Below the pieces are notes generated by a model that saw nothing but the letters and a program-made list of their open reading frames with translations, made no database searches and was not told the DNA's origin. The position numbers were made by a program, and so were the translations under genes. 64,000 bases of DNA from Microbacterium sp. LWO14-1.2 (lineage in GTDB: Bacteria; Actinomycetota; Actinomycetes; Actinomycetales; Microbacteriaceae), in contig NZ_CP151633.1 of the NCBI RefSeq assembly GCF_038397715.1, forward strand, positions 2,790,001 to 2,854,000, read 5' to 3'. Each line of letters opens with the position of its first letter. Position 1 is the stretch's first letter. Positions 25,056-34,072 of this stretch are shown here, one piece after another.

Positions 25056-26780
25056 ATGGCCACGGTTGCAGAGAACATCGTCAAGACACTGGGAGCCAAC
25101 GGGATCGAGCGGGTGTACGGACTCCCGGGCGATTCGCTGAACGGCTTCACCGACGCGCTTCGCAAGGACGGCAGCATCCGCTGGGTCCACGTGCGCCACG
25201 AGGAATCGGCAGCCTTCGCCGCCGCAGCGGATGCCGCGCTCACCGGCGACCTGGCGGTGGTCGCCGGCTCCTGCGGTCCCGGGAACCTGCACCTCATCAA
25301 CGGCCTCTACGACGCCAACCGCTCGCGCGTGCCCGTGCTCGCGATCGCCGCTCACATCCCGACGAACGAGATCGGCACGGGGTACTTCCAGGAGACGCAC
25401 CCGCAGGAGCTGTTCCGCGAGTGCAGCGTGTACGTCGAGTACGTCGCCGACCCGCGGCAGATGCCCCGTCTGCTCGAGATCGCCATGCGCGCGGCCATCG
25501 AGCAGCGCGGGGTGGCCGTGCTCGTGATCCCGGGCGACGTCGCGCTCGCCGAGATCGCCGACGACCGCGCCGTGGTGATCGAGCGCACGCGCCCCGTCGT
25601 GACGCCGAGCCCCGACGAGCTCGAGCGCGCGGCCGCGCTGCTGAACGCCTCGTCCAAGACGACGATCCTCGCCGGAGCAGGGGTCGAGGGCGCGCACGAC
25701 GAGGTCGTCGCGCTGGCCGACCGACTCGGTGCTCCGATCGTGCACGCTCTGCGCGGCAAGGAGTTCATCGAGTACGACAACCCGTTCGACGTGGGCATGA
25801 CGGGACTGCTGGGCTTCGCGTCGGGGTACCGCGCGATGGAGGCGGCCGACACCCTGCTCGTGCTCGGCAGCGACTTCCCCTACGAGCAGTTCTACCCGGA
25901 GCACGCGACCACGATCCAGGTCGACATCCGCGGATCGCAACTCGGCAAGCGGCATCCGCTCGACCTGGGCCTCGTCGGCGACGTGCGGGCGACGGTCGAC
26001 GCCCTGCTGCCGCGACTCGCCGCGAAGACCGACCGCGGGCACCTCGACGACGCGGTCGCGCACTACCGCAAGACCCGCGCGAAGCTCGACGACCTCGCGA
26101 CGCCCACCAAGAAGGGGCGCCCGATCCACCCGCAATACCTCGCCCGCGTGCTCGACGAGCAGGCGACGGATGACGCGATCTTCACCGCCGACGTCGGCTC
26201 GCCCACCGTGTGGGCCGCGCGCTACCTGTCGATGACCGAGGGGCGCCGCCTGATCGGATCGTTCACGCACGGATCCATGGCCAACGCCCTGCTGCACGGC
26301 ATCGGAGCGCAGGTGTCGCACCCGGACCGCCAGGTGGTCGCGCTCGCCGGGGACGGCGGCCTGGCGATGATGCTCGGGGAGCTGCTCACCGTCACCCAGA
26401 ACGGGCTGCCGGTGAAGACGGTCGTGGTGAACAACTCCTCGCTGAACTTCGTCGAGCTGGAGATGAAGGCCGCCGGGTTCGTCAACTACGGCACCGGTCT
26501 CGACAATCCGAGCTTCGCCGCGATCGCCGAGGCCATGGGCATCTTCGCCCGCCGCGTCGAGAACAGCGAGGACCTGCCGGATGCCGTGCGCGAGGTGCTC
26601 GCACACGATGGCCCCGCTCTGCTGGACGTGGTGACCGAGCGCCAGGAGCTCTCGATGCCGCCCGCGATCGAGGCCGCACAGGTCAAGGGCTTCGCTCTGT
26701 ACGCGATCCGCACGGTCATGTCGGGCCGGGGCGACGAGTTGCTCGACCTCGCCAGGGCCAATTGGCGTCAGTTCCTCTGA
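25056..26780 (+). CDS. poxB: Pyruvate dehydrogenase (quinone) / pyruvate oxidase, ThDP-dependent
   Basis: 574 residues with the three-domain ThDP-enzyme order. The Pyr domain carries the catalytic Glu region VHVRHEESAAFAAAADA. The central FAD-binding-fold domain contains ILAGAGVEGAHDEVVALAD. The PP domain carries the ThDP motif GDGGLAMMLGELLTV ... NNSSLNF. The start PGDSLNGFTDALRK and the C-terminal half match PoxB, which oxidatively decarboxylates pyruvate to acetate and CO2 and passes electrons to quinones, rather than acetolactate synthase. The C-terminal lipid-binding helix is plausible (RGDELLDLARANWRQFL). It is a single gene with a leaderless-type promoter. Confidence 0.92.
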   Translation: MATVAENIVKTLGANGIERVYGLPGDSLNGFTDALRKDGSIRWVHVRHEESAAFAAAADAALTGDLAVVAGSCGPGNLHLINGLYDANRSRVPVLAIAAHIPTNEIGTGYFQETHPQELFRECSVYVEYVADPRQMPRLLEIAMRAAIEQRGVAVLVIPGDVALAEIADDRAVVIERTRPVVTPSPDELERAAALLNASSKTTILAGAGVEGAHDEVVALADRLGAPIVHALRGKEFIEYDNPFDVGMTGLLGFASGYRAMEAADTLLVLGSDFPYEQFYPEHATTIQVDIRGSQLGKRHPLDLGLVGDVRATVDALLPRLAAKTDRGHLDDAVAHYRKTRAKLDDLATPTKKGRPIHPQYLARVLDEQATDDAIFTADVGSPTVWAARYLSMTEGRRLIGSFTHGSMANALLHGIGAQVSHPDRQVVALAGDGGLAMMLGELLTVTQNGLPVKTVVVNNSSLNFVELEMKAAGFVNYGTGLDNPSFAAIAEAMGIFARRVENSEDLPDAVREVLAHDGPALLDVVTERQELSMPPAIEAAQVKGFALYAIRTVMSGRGDELLDLARANWRQFL

Positions 26781-26794
26781 GTCCTGCGCGCCCT

Positions 26795-26865
26795 GCGTCG
26801 CAGGAATGCGCCCGCGTCGCACGACTCCCGTGAGAACGTGCGACGCGAGCGTACTTCTGCGACAG
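26795..26865. repeat. 29-bp imperfect inverted repeat between convergent genes
   Basis: Arms 26795-26823 and 26837-26865 (13-nt loop) match at 23 of 29 positions, with the last 11 bp (CGCGTCGCACG) perfect. Four of the mismatches are transitions that still allow G-U pairing in RNA. It lies between poxB and the TPR gene and can serve both as a terminator. Confidence 0.7.
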
Positions 26866-26881
26866 CAGTGCGCCCCGAGGC

Positions 26882-29680
26882 TCAGCCGTCGAGCCGGGCC
26901 CGCACCTCGGCGGCTTCCGCGTGACGCCCGAGTCCCTCGAGCACGTCGCCGAGCTCGAGCGCGGCGACCTGCAGGAGGGGCGGGTGCCCCGCGGCGTGCT
27001 CGATGACCGTGCGATAGATCGCCACGGCATCCTCTGAGCGCTCGTTCGAGGCGAGCAGTCGCGCGGCGAAGAGCTCCGAGCCGCCTGCCGAGCCGAGGTC
27101 GCCGAGCTCCGCGAAGCCGTCGGCGGCCGTCAGGGCCGACGACACGGCCTCATCGGTGCGGCCGAACGAGGCGAGCGCACGGGCGCGGGAGTCGGTGACG
27201 TCGGCGAGCAGCCAGCCCGCGTCGTGCTCCCCGGCCAGCGCGGCGACCTCGTCGAGCATCGGGAAGGCTCGTTCGTCCTGCTGAGCCCCGTACGCCTGCC
27301 CGAGGTTGTGCAGCACCTCGACCCGTGCGCCGACGGCGTCGGGCACGGCCCGGACGATCTCGGCCGCGGACTCGAGGTCGGCGATCGCGGCGTCGTGCTC
27401 GTCGAAGCGGGCGAGGATCTTGGCGCGCTCGGTGAGCGAGACGGCCTGATCGGCCGGCTCCTCGCCCTCGCCGAACAGCTCGGCCGCGTACCCGTAGGCG
27501 CCGACGGCCTGGCCGAACTCCCCGGCGCCCGCCAGTGCGCGAGCCAGCAGCGACGCGGTCATGCCGCGGGATGCCGCATGCACCTCGGCCTGCTCCTCGC
27601 GTTCGAGCACCTGACCGAAGAGCTCGGCGGCCTCGGGGGCGTCGCCCTGCGCGAGCATGGCGCGCGCGAGCCGGAAGTCCGCCGCCACCTGATCGCCGCC
27701 CTCCTGCGCGGCGATGCGAGACGTCACCCGATAGCGGGCCACGGCCTTCTGGGGTTCGCCGGCGTCCTCCCAGAGCGCACCGGCGAGCAGGTGCGCGGTG
27801 CCCAGCGCTCGTGTGGCGCCGAGTCCGGCGAGCAGGCGGCACGCCTCATCGGCATCCGCCGCGCCCTCCACGAACGCCTCCTGCCCGCCGCGCACGCGGG
27901 CGCGGGTCTGCAGCGCCTGCGCACGGTGGCCGTCGCTCAGGTCGTCCTGCGCGAGGAGGCGATCGAGCAGGGCCGTCGCCGCCTCCGTGTCGCCCTTCTG
28001 CAGCACGGCCGCGATCGCGATGAGGGTCGTCGTGTTCGACAGCCGTGCGTCGCCGGCCTCGGCGAACGCCCGTGCCGCGCGTTCGGCGAGATCGAGCGCG
28101 GCGTCCGGTTCCTCGGCGTGCATGTGCAGGGAGGCGCGGCTGATCGCCAGGTCGCCGCGCGACCAGGCGGGAAGGGCGTCGGATGCCGTGAGGGCGTCCT
28201 CGAGCGCGGCCACCGTCTCGGGAGTGTTCAGACCGAAGGTCGCGAGGCCCAGGCGCTGCTCGAGATCGGCCTGCTCGTCGCGTCCGGCCGCGCGCAGCGC
28301 CTCGATGCGGGCGGGCAGGAGGTCGGCTGCCTCGTCGGCGCGGTCGAGGGCGACGAGGATGCCGAGGCGCATCGACATGAGCTGAGCGACCTTCGCCGGA
28401 TCCTCGACGGCCAGCGCCTTCGGCAGAGCCTGCAGCGTCTCGTGCTCTGCGCCGAACTGCGCGAGGTTCATGGCGCGGTCGAACCAGCCGTCGGCATCCG
28501 TCGGGGTCGCCGGATCGGCGGTCGCGACGAACGCGTCCGACCGGATCGGCACGTCGTACCGCTCGCCCTCGAGCGCGCGGAGCCGTGCGATGCTGCGCGC
28601 GTGGCCGTCGCTGCCGTCGCGGCGGTCGAAGTCCGCGCCGATGCGCTCGGCGGCGGCCCATGCCGTGGCGGCGAGGTCGGCGGCGCTCCACGAGCCCTCG
28701 TGCGGTCCGAAGAACGCCTCCAGCGCCGGGGTCTCCGCTCCCCGCACGGGGGTGTCGCCGTGCCCCGCGAGCGTGACCCGGTCGAGCGCGAAGGCGATCG
28801 CGCCCAGCGTGGCGAAGTGGGCGTCGACGTTGAGCCCGTCATGCGCCAGCCAGCCGATGTGGCGCTCCACGAGGGCGAGGGCGCGGGCCTCGTTGCCGGT
28901 GATCGCGGCGAACACGAGGTTGTTCGCGACGATGCGCAGGTTGTCGGGATTGTCCTTCGCGAGGCGGTAGCTGCGCAGGTGGGCGCTCTTCGCCTCGTCG
29001 AAGCGGCCCGCGCGCAGGTAGGGCAGGAGCACGCGCGACAGGGCGTGCTCCGGTTCCTCACCGCACGAGTAGCCGCCCTCGAGCATCTCCTCGACGAGTC
29101 GGATCGCCTCGGCATCCCGATCCGTCTCCGCGAAGAACCCTGCGAACTGGCTGCGTCCGCACGCGTCGCAGTGGCTGTGCTCGTCGCGGGGCGTCGCCTC
29201 CAGGCGCACGCGCAGGGCCTCGGCGTCGTCCATCCTTCCGGCGTCCCACGCATCCTCGAAGCGCGCGGTGAGCACGCCGCTGAGGCCGAGGCCGCCCGCA
29301 CGGTAGTGGGTCTCCATGTCGTCGAGCACCGCGGCGATCTGCTCGCCGGAGAACGCCGGAGACGACCGGAGGGCCGACGCCATCCACTTGAACTGCCACA
29401 TCAGGTCGGCGCCGCCGTAGTCGAGGTCCGCGGGGAACCGCTGCGGGTCGGCGTCGTGCCTGGCGAGGCACCACGCGAAGGAGTTCAGCATCACGTCGGT
29501 GGCGCCGTTCATGTTCGCCGACGCCGTCTGCCGCATCCGGGCCTCGTACTCGAGGCGCTCGTCGCCGAGCTCGACGGCGAGGGCGACGGCCTCCGCGACG
29601 AGCGCCTGCTCGGCTGGCCCCCACGGGGTGCGGTCGATCTCTTCGATGAGCTGCCGGAAGCGCTTCTGCGGACGTGCCAT
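26882..29680 (-). CDS. Large tetratricopeptide-repeat protein, partner of the Hsp90-like gene
   Basis: 932 residues, almost wholly helical, with TPR-like pairs (A/L-rich helices, recurrent W/Y..A..L..A.....A patterns) along the chain. They are densest from about residue 440 to the end, for example EAVARYR..S, EAVSSALTAADGFAELGDL and EDAVAIYRTVIEHA. Near residue 170 there is a possible small metal site (HSHCDACGRSQF). No signal peptide or membrane segment is present, so it is cytoplasmic. It follows the Hsp90-family gene by 66 nt on the same strand. TPR proteins are the standard co-chaperones of eukaryotic Hsp90, so a physical partnership is an attractive inference. AAGGGG precedes the start. 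Confidence 0.8.
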   Translation of the reverse strand: MARPQKRFRQLIEEIDRTPWGPAEQALVAEAVALAVELGDERLEYEARMRQTASANMNGATDVMLNSFAWCLARHDADPQRFPADLDYGGADLMWQFKWMASALRSSPAFSGEQIAAVLDDMETHYRAGGLGLSGVLTARFEDAWDAGRMDDAEALRVRLEATPRDEHSHCDACGRSQFAGFFAETDRDAEAIRLVEEMLEGGYSCGEEPEHALSRVLLPYLRAGRFDEAKSAHLRSYRLAKDNPDNLRIVANNLVFAAITGNEARALALVERHIGWLAHDGLNVDAHFATLGAIAFALDRVTLAGHGDTPVRGAETPALEAFFGPHEGSWSAADLAATAWAAAERIGADFDRRDGSDGHARSIARLRALEGERYDVPIRSDAFVATADPATPTDADGWFDRAMNLAQFGAEHETLQALPKALAVEDPAKVAQLMSMRLGILVALDRADEAADLLPARIEALRAAGRDEQADLEQRLGLATFGLNTPETVAALEDALTASDALPAWSRGDLAISRASLHMHAEEPDAALDLAERAARAFAEAGDARLSNTTTLIAIAAVLQKGDTEAATALLDRLLAQDDLSDGHRAQALQTRARVRGGQEAFVEGAADADEACRLLAGLGATRALGTAHLLAGALWEDAGEPQKAVARYRVTSRIAAQEGGDQVAADFRLARAMLAQGDAPEAAELFGQVLEREEQAEVHAASRGMTASLLARALAGAGEFGQAVGAYGYAAELFGEGEEPADQAVSLTERAKILARFDEHDAAIADLESAAEIVRAVPDAVGARVEVLHNLGQAYGAQQDERAFPMLDEVAALAGEHDAGWLLADVTDSRARALASFGRTDEAVSSALTAADGFAELGDLGSAGGSELFAARLLASNERSEDAVAIYRTVIEHAAGHPPLLQVAALELGDVLEGLGRHAEAAEVRARLDG

Positions 29681-29700
29681 GGTGGCCCCTTCATGCGGAC

Positions 29701-29744
29701 GGGTCGGTGACGACGGACGGACGGGTCGGTGACGACGGACGGAG
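29701..29744. repeat. 22-bp tandem duplication between the Hsp90-like and TPR genes
   Basis: Two head-to-tail copies (29701-29722 and 29723-29744) differ only at the last base. They lie between the Hsp90-like stop codon and the TPR gene's ribosome site. Confidence 0.8.
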
Positions 29745-29746
29745 GC

Positions 29747-31570
29747 TCAGACGACGTCGTCGAAGGGGACCGCGTCTCCCTCGATCCCGGCGGAGAGCGA
29801 GACGAGGTCGCTGAGCGCGGTGGTCATCAGCGCCCGATCCGCGTCGGAGAGCGGGTGGTGGCCGGCGAGCAGCGCCTGGATGTACAGCAGCTGCACGGTG
29901 CGGGCGAAGACCGCATCGTCCTGCACCCGCACGAGAGCGCGCACGACGCGGTTCGACCAGTTGAGGCAGAGGCGGGCGCTGAGGTCGTCATCGCGGGATG
30001 CCGACAGGGTGGCGTCGATGCGGTCCAGCACGCCGCCCCACAGCGCGCCGGTGAAGCCCTTGGTGCGACCACGGTCGAGGCGGCGGAGCACCTCGGGGTC
30101 GGCGACGTACAGCGCGGCGAGCTCCGGCTGATCGATCGATCGCACGGTCACGGAGCAGTCGGATGCCGCGAGCACCCCGCCCGCACGGGCTTCCAGCGCG
30201 ACCGCGGCGTCGCGATCGTCGAGCGGGGGAGGGTCGAGGCGGTCGAGCTCCCCGCCCACGTCGACGAGTTCGACGGACACCTGCGGATACAGCTCAGGCA
30301 GCATGCGCACGAGGTCGGCGTCGTACAGGTAGCCGCCGTTGACGAGCACCTCGGATGCGGGGGAGATGCCGGCGACCTGCCGGAACTCGTCGACGGTCTG
30401 CGCGAATCGGATGTGCGGGAAGCGCTCGACGATATCGCCGATGCGCAGGGTTCCGTGGGTCGTCTCGAGCGTGAGCCACCGGGTGATGAAGCGGGCGAGC
30501 TCCTCGTCGTGGCGCACCAGCGATTTCAGGCCGACCTCGTGGACGGCGACGAACTGGGCGAGGCGGTGGGGCTCTCGGAGCCCGAGGTCGAGCACCCAGC
30601 GGCGGATGCCGGCGCCGAGCTGCTCGCGCACGTGCTCCAGCGCGGTGTCATCGACGAGCGACTCGCGGCTCGCCGTCGGCGCCAGGCCCGTCGAGTCGAC
30701 GACGGCCCTGACGAAGAAGGCCCAGTCGGGCAGCACGTCGTCGGCGCGCTCCGACAGCAGCATCCGGCCGAGGTACATGCGGGTCGCCTGCCGAGCGCCG
30801 GGAGGGGGCGCGTAGGGGAGGACGTACGCGAGGCCGCGGGTGCCGGTCGCGGGCTCGCCGATCTCGATCACGTCGAGGGGTGCGGCGCCGAGCAGGTCGC
30901 GTCCGTACTGCACGGCGGCCTCGGGGTCGGTCGCCGCGTCGAGGAACGGAGCCGCCCTCGTGATGTCGACGTCACCGCCGGGGGCGTCGATCGTGACGCG
31001 CACCGGCAGGAACTCCGCGAAGGCGGTCGCCAGCTCCCGCACGGCGGCGGGGCGCAGCAGCTCGTCGGCGTCGAACCGCGGCGCGAGGTGCACGCTCGTG
31101 CCGATCGGCAGCTCGTCGTCGATCTCGGTCACCCGGAACGTGCCGTCCGCGCTGCCGGTCCACTCGACGGCCGGTGTGCCCTTCGCGCTCCGCGAGCGGA
31201 TGACGATGGTGTCGGCGACCATGAAGCAGCTGAGCAGCCCGATGCCGAACTGGCCGAGGTAGTCGCTGCGGGGCATGTCGAAGATGTCGCGCTTCGAGCT
31301 GCGGCCGACCGTCGCGAGCAGGTCGGCGACCTCAGCAGCGGTAAGTCCGATGCCGTCGTCGCGCAGCACGAACTCGCGGCTCTCGTCGGTGAGCGGGGTG
31401 ATGCGGATGCTGCCGCCGGTGCCGTCGAGCTCCCGGCGGGCCGTGACGGCGTCCCTCGCGTTCTGCAGCAGTTCGCGCAGGTACACCCGAGGACTCGAGT
31501 AGATGTGCCGGCTGAGGAGGTCGACGACCCCGCGCAGATCCACCTGGAACTGCTGCACGTCAGAGCTCAC
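29747..31570 (-). CDS. Hsp90-family (HtpG-like) ATPase
   Basis: 607 residues. The GHKL ATPase domain has Glu33 and Asn37 in LRELLQNARDAV, Asp72 in RDDGIGLTA, and the lid GQFGIGLLSC, equivalent to HtpG. The middle domain carries DWAFFVRAVVDSTGLAPTASRESL, which contains the family Arg/'SREDLP'-like segment in diverged form. The C-terminal dimerisation part is shorter and diverged and ends PFDDVV. It is therefore an Hsp90 paralogue typical of actinobacteria rather than canonical HtpG. The start is GTG with GGGAGGG upstream. The next gene downstream encodes a large TPR protein, suggesting a chaperone plus adaptor pair. Confidence 0.88.
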   Translation of the reverse strand: MSSDVQQFQVDLRGVVDLLSRHIYSSPRVYLRELLQNARDAVTARRELDGTGGSIRITPLTDESREFVLRDDGIGLTAAEVADLLATVGRSSKRDIFDMPRSDYLGQFGIGLLSCFMVADTIVIRSRSAKGTPAVEWTGSADGTFRVTEIDDELPIGTSVHLAPRFDADELLRPAAVRELATAFAEFLPVRVTIDAPGGDVDITRAAPFLDAATDPEAAVQYGRDLLGAAPLDVIEIGEPATGTRGLAYVLPYAPPPGARQATRMYLGRMLLSERADDVLPDWAFFVRAVVDSTGLAPTASRESLVDDTALEHVREQLGAGIRRWVLDLGLREPHRLAQFVAVHEVGLKSLVRHDEELARFITRWLTLETTHGTLRIGDIVERFPHIRFAQTVDEFRQVAGISPASEVLVNGGYLYDADLVRMLPELYPQVSVELVDVGGELDRLDPPPLDDRDAAVALEARAGGVLAASDCSVTVRSIDQPELAALYVADPEVLRRLDRGRTKGFTGALWGGVLDRIDATLSASRDDDLSARLCLNWSNRVVRALVRVQDDAVFARTVQLLYIQALLAGHHPLSDADRALMTTALSDLVSLSAGIEGDAVPFDDVV

Positions 31571-31760
31571 CGCATTCCCTCCCGTTGCGTCCGCCCGCCG
31601 AGCCTAGCAACAGCGCGGTCCCTCCGCCGGTTCGGCACCCGCCGACGGATGCCGTATGCTTGACCAGCAGTTGTTGTCTGCATCCTTTCGCCGTGCCCCG
31701 GCCCACACGCCCGGGCCGGATGGCAGGATGGAGACGACACCCCGAGACCTCACGGTCTCT
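31571..31760. other. Gap between Hsp90-like gene and tRNA-Trp
   Basis: 190 bp without a gene. TATGCT at 31653-31658 could be a -10 box for the tRNA or a following transcript, but no matching -35 is evident. Nothing else stands out. Confidence 0.4.
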
Positions 31761-31833
<73 letters not shown>

Positions 31834-31873
31834 CGCGTCAGCGCAACGCTGACACACGAAAGGTACATTCAGG

Positions 31874-32149
31874 ATGGATCAGGACGAACCGCGCGGCGAG
31901 GTCGTCGCGGCCGGCGCCACCCGAGAGAAGACGGGCAACCCCATCTCCCGGTTCTTCGGGAGCATCGCCCTGTTCTTCCGTCAGGTCATCGCAGAGCTTC
32001 GCAAGGTCGTCACTCCGACCCGCAAGGAACTGTTCAAGTTCACCGCGGTGGTGCTCGTCTTCGTTCTGATCGTCATGGGCATCGTCTACGGGCTGGACAC
32101 CTTGTTCGCGTGGCTGACGCACATCGTGTTCGGAGTTCCGGACGCTTGA
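31874..32149 (+). CDS. secE: Preprotein translocase subunit SecE
   Basis: 91 residues: a charged cytoplasmic N-terminus, an amphipathic helix (FFRQVIAELRKVVTPTRKEL, the signature KV.TP...E) and a single C-terminal membrane segment (about residues 54-84). SecE clamps SecY in the SecYEG channel. The gene lies between tRNA-Trp and nusG in its conserved place. GAAAGG is the likely ribosome site. Confidence 0.96.
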   Translation: MDQDEPRGEVVAAGATREKTGNPISRFFGSIALFFRQVIAELRKVVTPTRKELFKFTAVVLVFVLIVMGIVYGLDTLFAWLTHIVFGVPDA

Positions 32150-32189
32150 CGCCCTGCGGCCCTGGCCGCAGTGATTGGAAAGAAACACC

Positions 32190-33284
32190 GTGTCTGAACG
32201 ATATTCCGACGACGCCGACTGGGCGACCGCTGCCGAGCAGTCCAGCGAGGAGGACGAGGCCCAGGAGGGCAACGTCCTCGCCGCAGAGGAGTTCTCCGTC
32301 ACGTCCGCCGAGCACGTGGCTCTCCACGTCGAGGACGTGGACGGCGACGACGAGACCGGCACGGAAGAAGACACCGACATCGACATCGACGACCCGGAGG
32401 CGGATGCGATCGTGAACGACGCTCTCAACCTGGACGAAGCGGCTGAGTCCGAGGCTGCCGCTGAGGTCCTCAACGACGCTGTGGCCGAAGAGACCGCAGA
32501 GCAGGAAGCGGAGGCGGCCGACGAGGTCACCCCGTACGACGGACCCGACGTGAACGGCGAGGACGACCGCCCGGCCGTCGACGCCGACGACGCGGACGAC
32601 CCCGTGGTCGCGGCCGTGGAGGCCGAGGAAGCCGCGGAGTCCGACGACGTCGACTCCGAGGAGGACCCGTACGAGGCGTTCCGCATGGACCTGCGCATGC
32701 TCCCCGGCAAGTGGTACGTCATCCACTCGTACGCCGGCTTCGAGCGCAAGGTCAAGGCGAACATCGAGCAGCGCAAGTCGACGCTCGAGGTCGAGGACGA
32801 GATCTACCAGATCGAGGTCCCGATGGAGGACGTCGTCGAGATCAAGAACGGCCAGCGCAAGATGGTCACGCGCGTGCGCATCCCCGGCTACGTGCTGGTG
32901 CGCATGGAGCTCACGGAGGACACCTGGTCGGTCGTCCGTCACACGCCCGGTGTCACCGGCTTCGTGGGCAACGCCCACAACCCGACGCCGCTGCGCTTCG
33001 AAGAGGCCTTCAACATGCTGAAGTCGCTCGTCGAGGTCAAGGACGTCCCGACCGCCAAGAACATCGCGGCCAAGGGCGGCGTCGCTGTCGCACGTCCGCT
33101 GCCGGCCGAGGTCGACTTCGAGGTCGGCGAGACCATCACGATCAAGGAGGGCTCGTTCGCGGGTCTGCCCGGGTCGATCAGCGAGATCAAGCCCGAGAGC
33201 GGCAAGCTCACGGTGCTCGTGTCGCTCTTCGAGCGCGAGACGCCGGTCGAGCTGTCGTTCGACCAGGTCACCAAGATGATCTGA
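32190..33284 (+). CDS. nusG: Transcription termination/antitermination factor NusG with long acidic N-terminal extension
   Basis: 364 residues. Residues 1 to about 170 are a low-complexity Asp/Glu/Ala region (for example [20 protein letters not shown]). They are followed by the NGN domain (about 172-285, starting [25 protein letters not shown]) and a C-terminal KOW domain (about 310-362: [25 protein letters not shown]). NGN contacts RNA polymerase; KOW binds Rho or ribosomal S10. Acidic extensions occur in actinobacterial NusG, but this one is nearly as long as the folded part. The GTG at 32190 with GGAAAG upstream is preferred to the in-frame TTG at 32175, which lacks a ribosome site. A terminator follows. 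Confidence 0.95.
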   Translation: MSERYSDDADWATAAEQSSEEDEAQEGNVLAAEEFSVTSAEHVALHVEDVDGDDETGTEEDTDIDIDDPEADAIVNDALNLDEAAESEAAAEVLNDAVAEETAEQEAEAADEVTPYDGPDVNGEDDRPAVDADDADDPVVAAVEAEEAAESDDVDSEEDPYEAFRMDLRMLPGKWYVIHSYAGFERKVKANIEQRKSTLEVEDEIYQIEVPMEDVVEIKNGQRKMVTRVRIPGYVLVRMELTEDTWSVVRHTPGVTGFVGNAHNPTPLRFEEAFNMLKSLVEVKDVPTAKNIAAKGGVAVARPLPAEVDFEVGETITIKEGSFAGLPGSISEIKPESGKLTVLVSLFERETPVELSFDQVTKMI

Positions 33285-33303
33285 CGACCACGAGTCGCAG
33301 GAA

Positions 33304-33329
33304 GAAGGCCGCCCCTCGGGGCGGCCTTC
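33304..33329 (+). terminator. Terminator after nusG
   Basis: GAAGGCCGCCCC (33304-33315) pairs perfectly with 33318-33329, followed by TCTC. It separates secE-nusG from rplK-rplA. Confidence 0.8.
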
Positions 33330-33364
33330 TCTCGTTGCGGCATCCGTTCTCGTGCGCGCCTCGT

Positions 33365-33449
33365 GCGCGACCCACCCCCTTCCGCGCGAGCCACCCCCTT
33401 GTGCACGAGAACAAGGGGGGTGGCTCGCGCACAGAGGGGTGGGTCGGCG
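33365..33449. repeat. Nested hairpin element between nusG and rplK
   Basis: An inner stem (33384-33402 with 33411-33430, 19 bp with one extra G, 8-nt loop) lies inside outer arms CGACCCACCCC (33369-33379) and GGGGTGGGTCG (33436-33446). Further GGGGTGGGTCGGCG copies run to about 33464. The arms share the CGA-CCCACC theme of the intergenic repeats at 10.1, 43.1 and 44.3 kb. Confidence 0.7.
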
Positions 33450-33512
33450 AGGGGTGGGTCGGCGCGTGTGGGGCGGCGACGGGACTCGGCGACAAGGCGG
33501 GCGTCGATCGGG

Positions 33513-33518
33513 TAGACT
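33513..33518 (+). promoter_or_regulatory. -10 box for rplK-rplA
   Basis: TAGACT, about 110 nt ahead of rplK, is the only good -10 match after the nusG terminator. No clear -35 is seen. The long leader may serve L1-type control. Confidence 0.4.
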
Positions 33519-33629
33519 GTTGTGGTTTGTGCGCCGCTTTCGCGTGCGTCCAGACGACCACGGTCCGGAGATGCCGGATCTGTGGGAGAAGCGGGTGCTG
33601 CGGCATCCGATTCGATGAAAGGAAAGAGA

Positions 33630-34061
33630 ATGGCACCGAAGAAGAAGGTGACCGGCCTGATCAAGCTTCAGATCAACGCCGGTGCAGCCAACCCGGCGCC
33701 GCCGATCGGCCCCGCGCTCGGTCAGCATGGCGTCAACATCATGGAGTTCTGCAAGGCGTACAACGCCGCGACCGAGTCGCAGCGCGGCAACGTCATCCCC
33801 GTCGAGATCACCGTCTACGAGGACCGCAGCTTCACCTTCGTCCTGAAGACCCCGCCCGCGGCGGAGCTCATCAAGAAGGCCGCCGGCGTGCAGAAGGCTT
33901 CGGCCACCCCGCACACCGTCAAGGTCGGCAAGATCACCAAGGACCAGGTCCGCCAGATCGCCGAGCAGAAGCAGGCCGACCTGAACGCGAACGACATCGA
34001 GGCCGCCTCGAAGATCATCGCCGGCACCGCCCGTTCCATGGGCATCACGGTCGAGGGCTGA
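33630..34061 (+). CDS. rplK: Ribosomal protein L11
   Basis: 143 residues with the standard L11 start ([42 protein letters not shown]) and the C-terminal rRNA-binding domain ending [14 protein letters not shown]. The Pro-rich N-terminal hinge that binds thiostrepton is intact. GGAAAGAGA precedes the ATG. Co-transcribed with rplA, 11 nt downstream. Confidence 0.99.
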
Positions 34062-34072
34062 GGGAGATAATC

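Noticed and set aside
25056..26780. Acetolactate synthase
   Set aside because: The N-terminal PGDSLNGF...RHEESAAFAA motif and overall pattern match PoxB, and no small subunit gene follows.
32175..32189. TTG at 32175 as the nusG start
   Set aside because: It lies inside the likely ribosome site GGAAAG of the GTG at 32190 and has none of its own.
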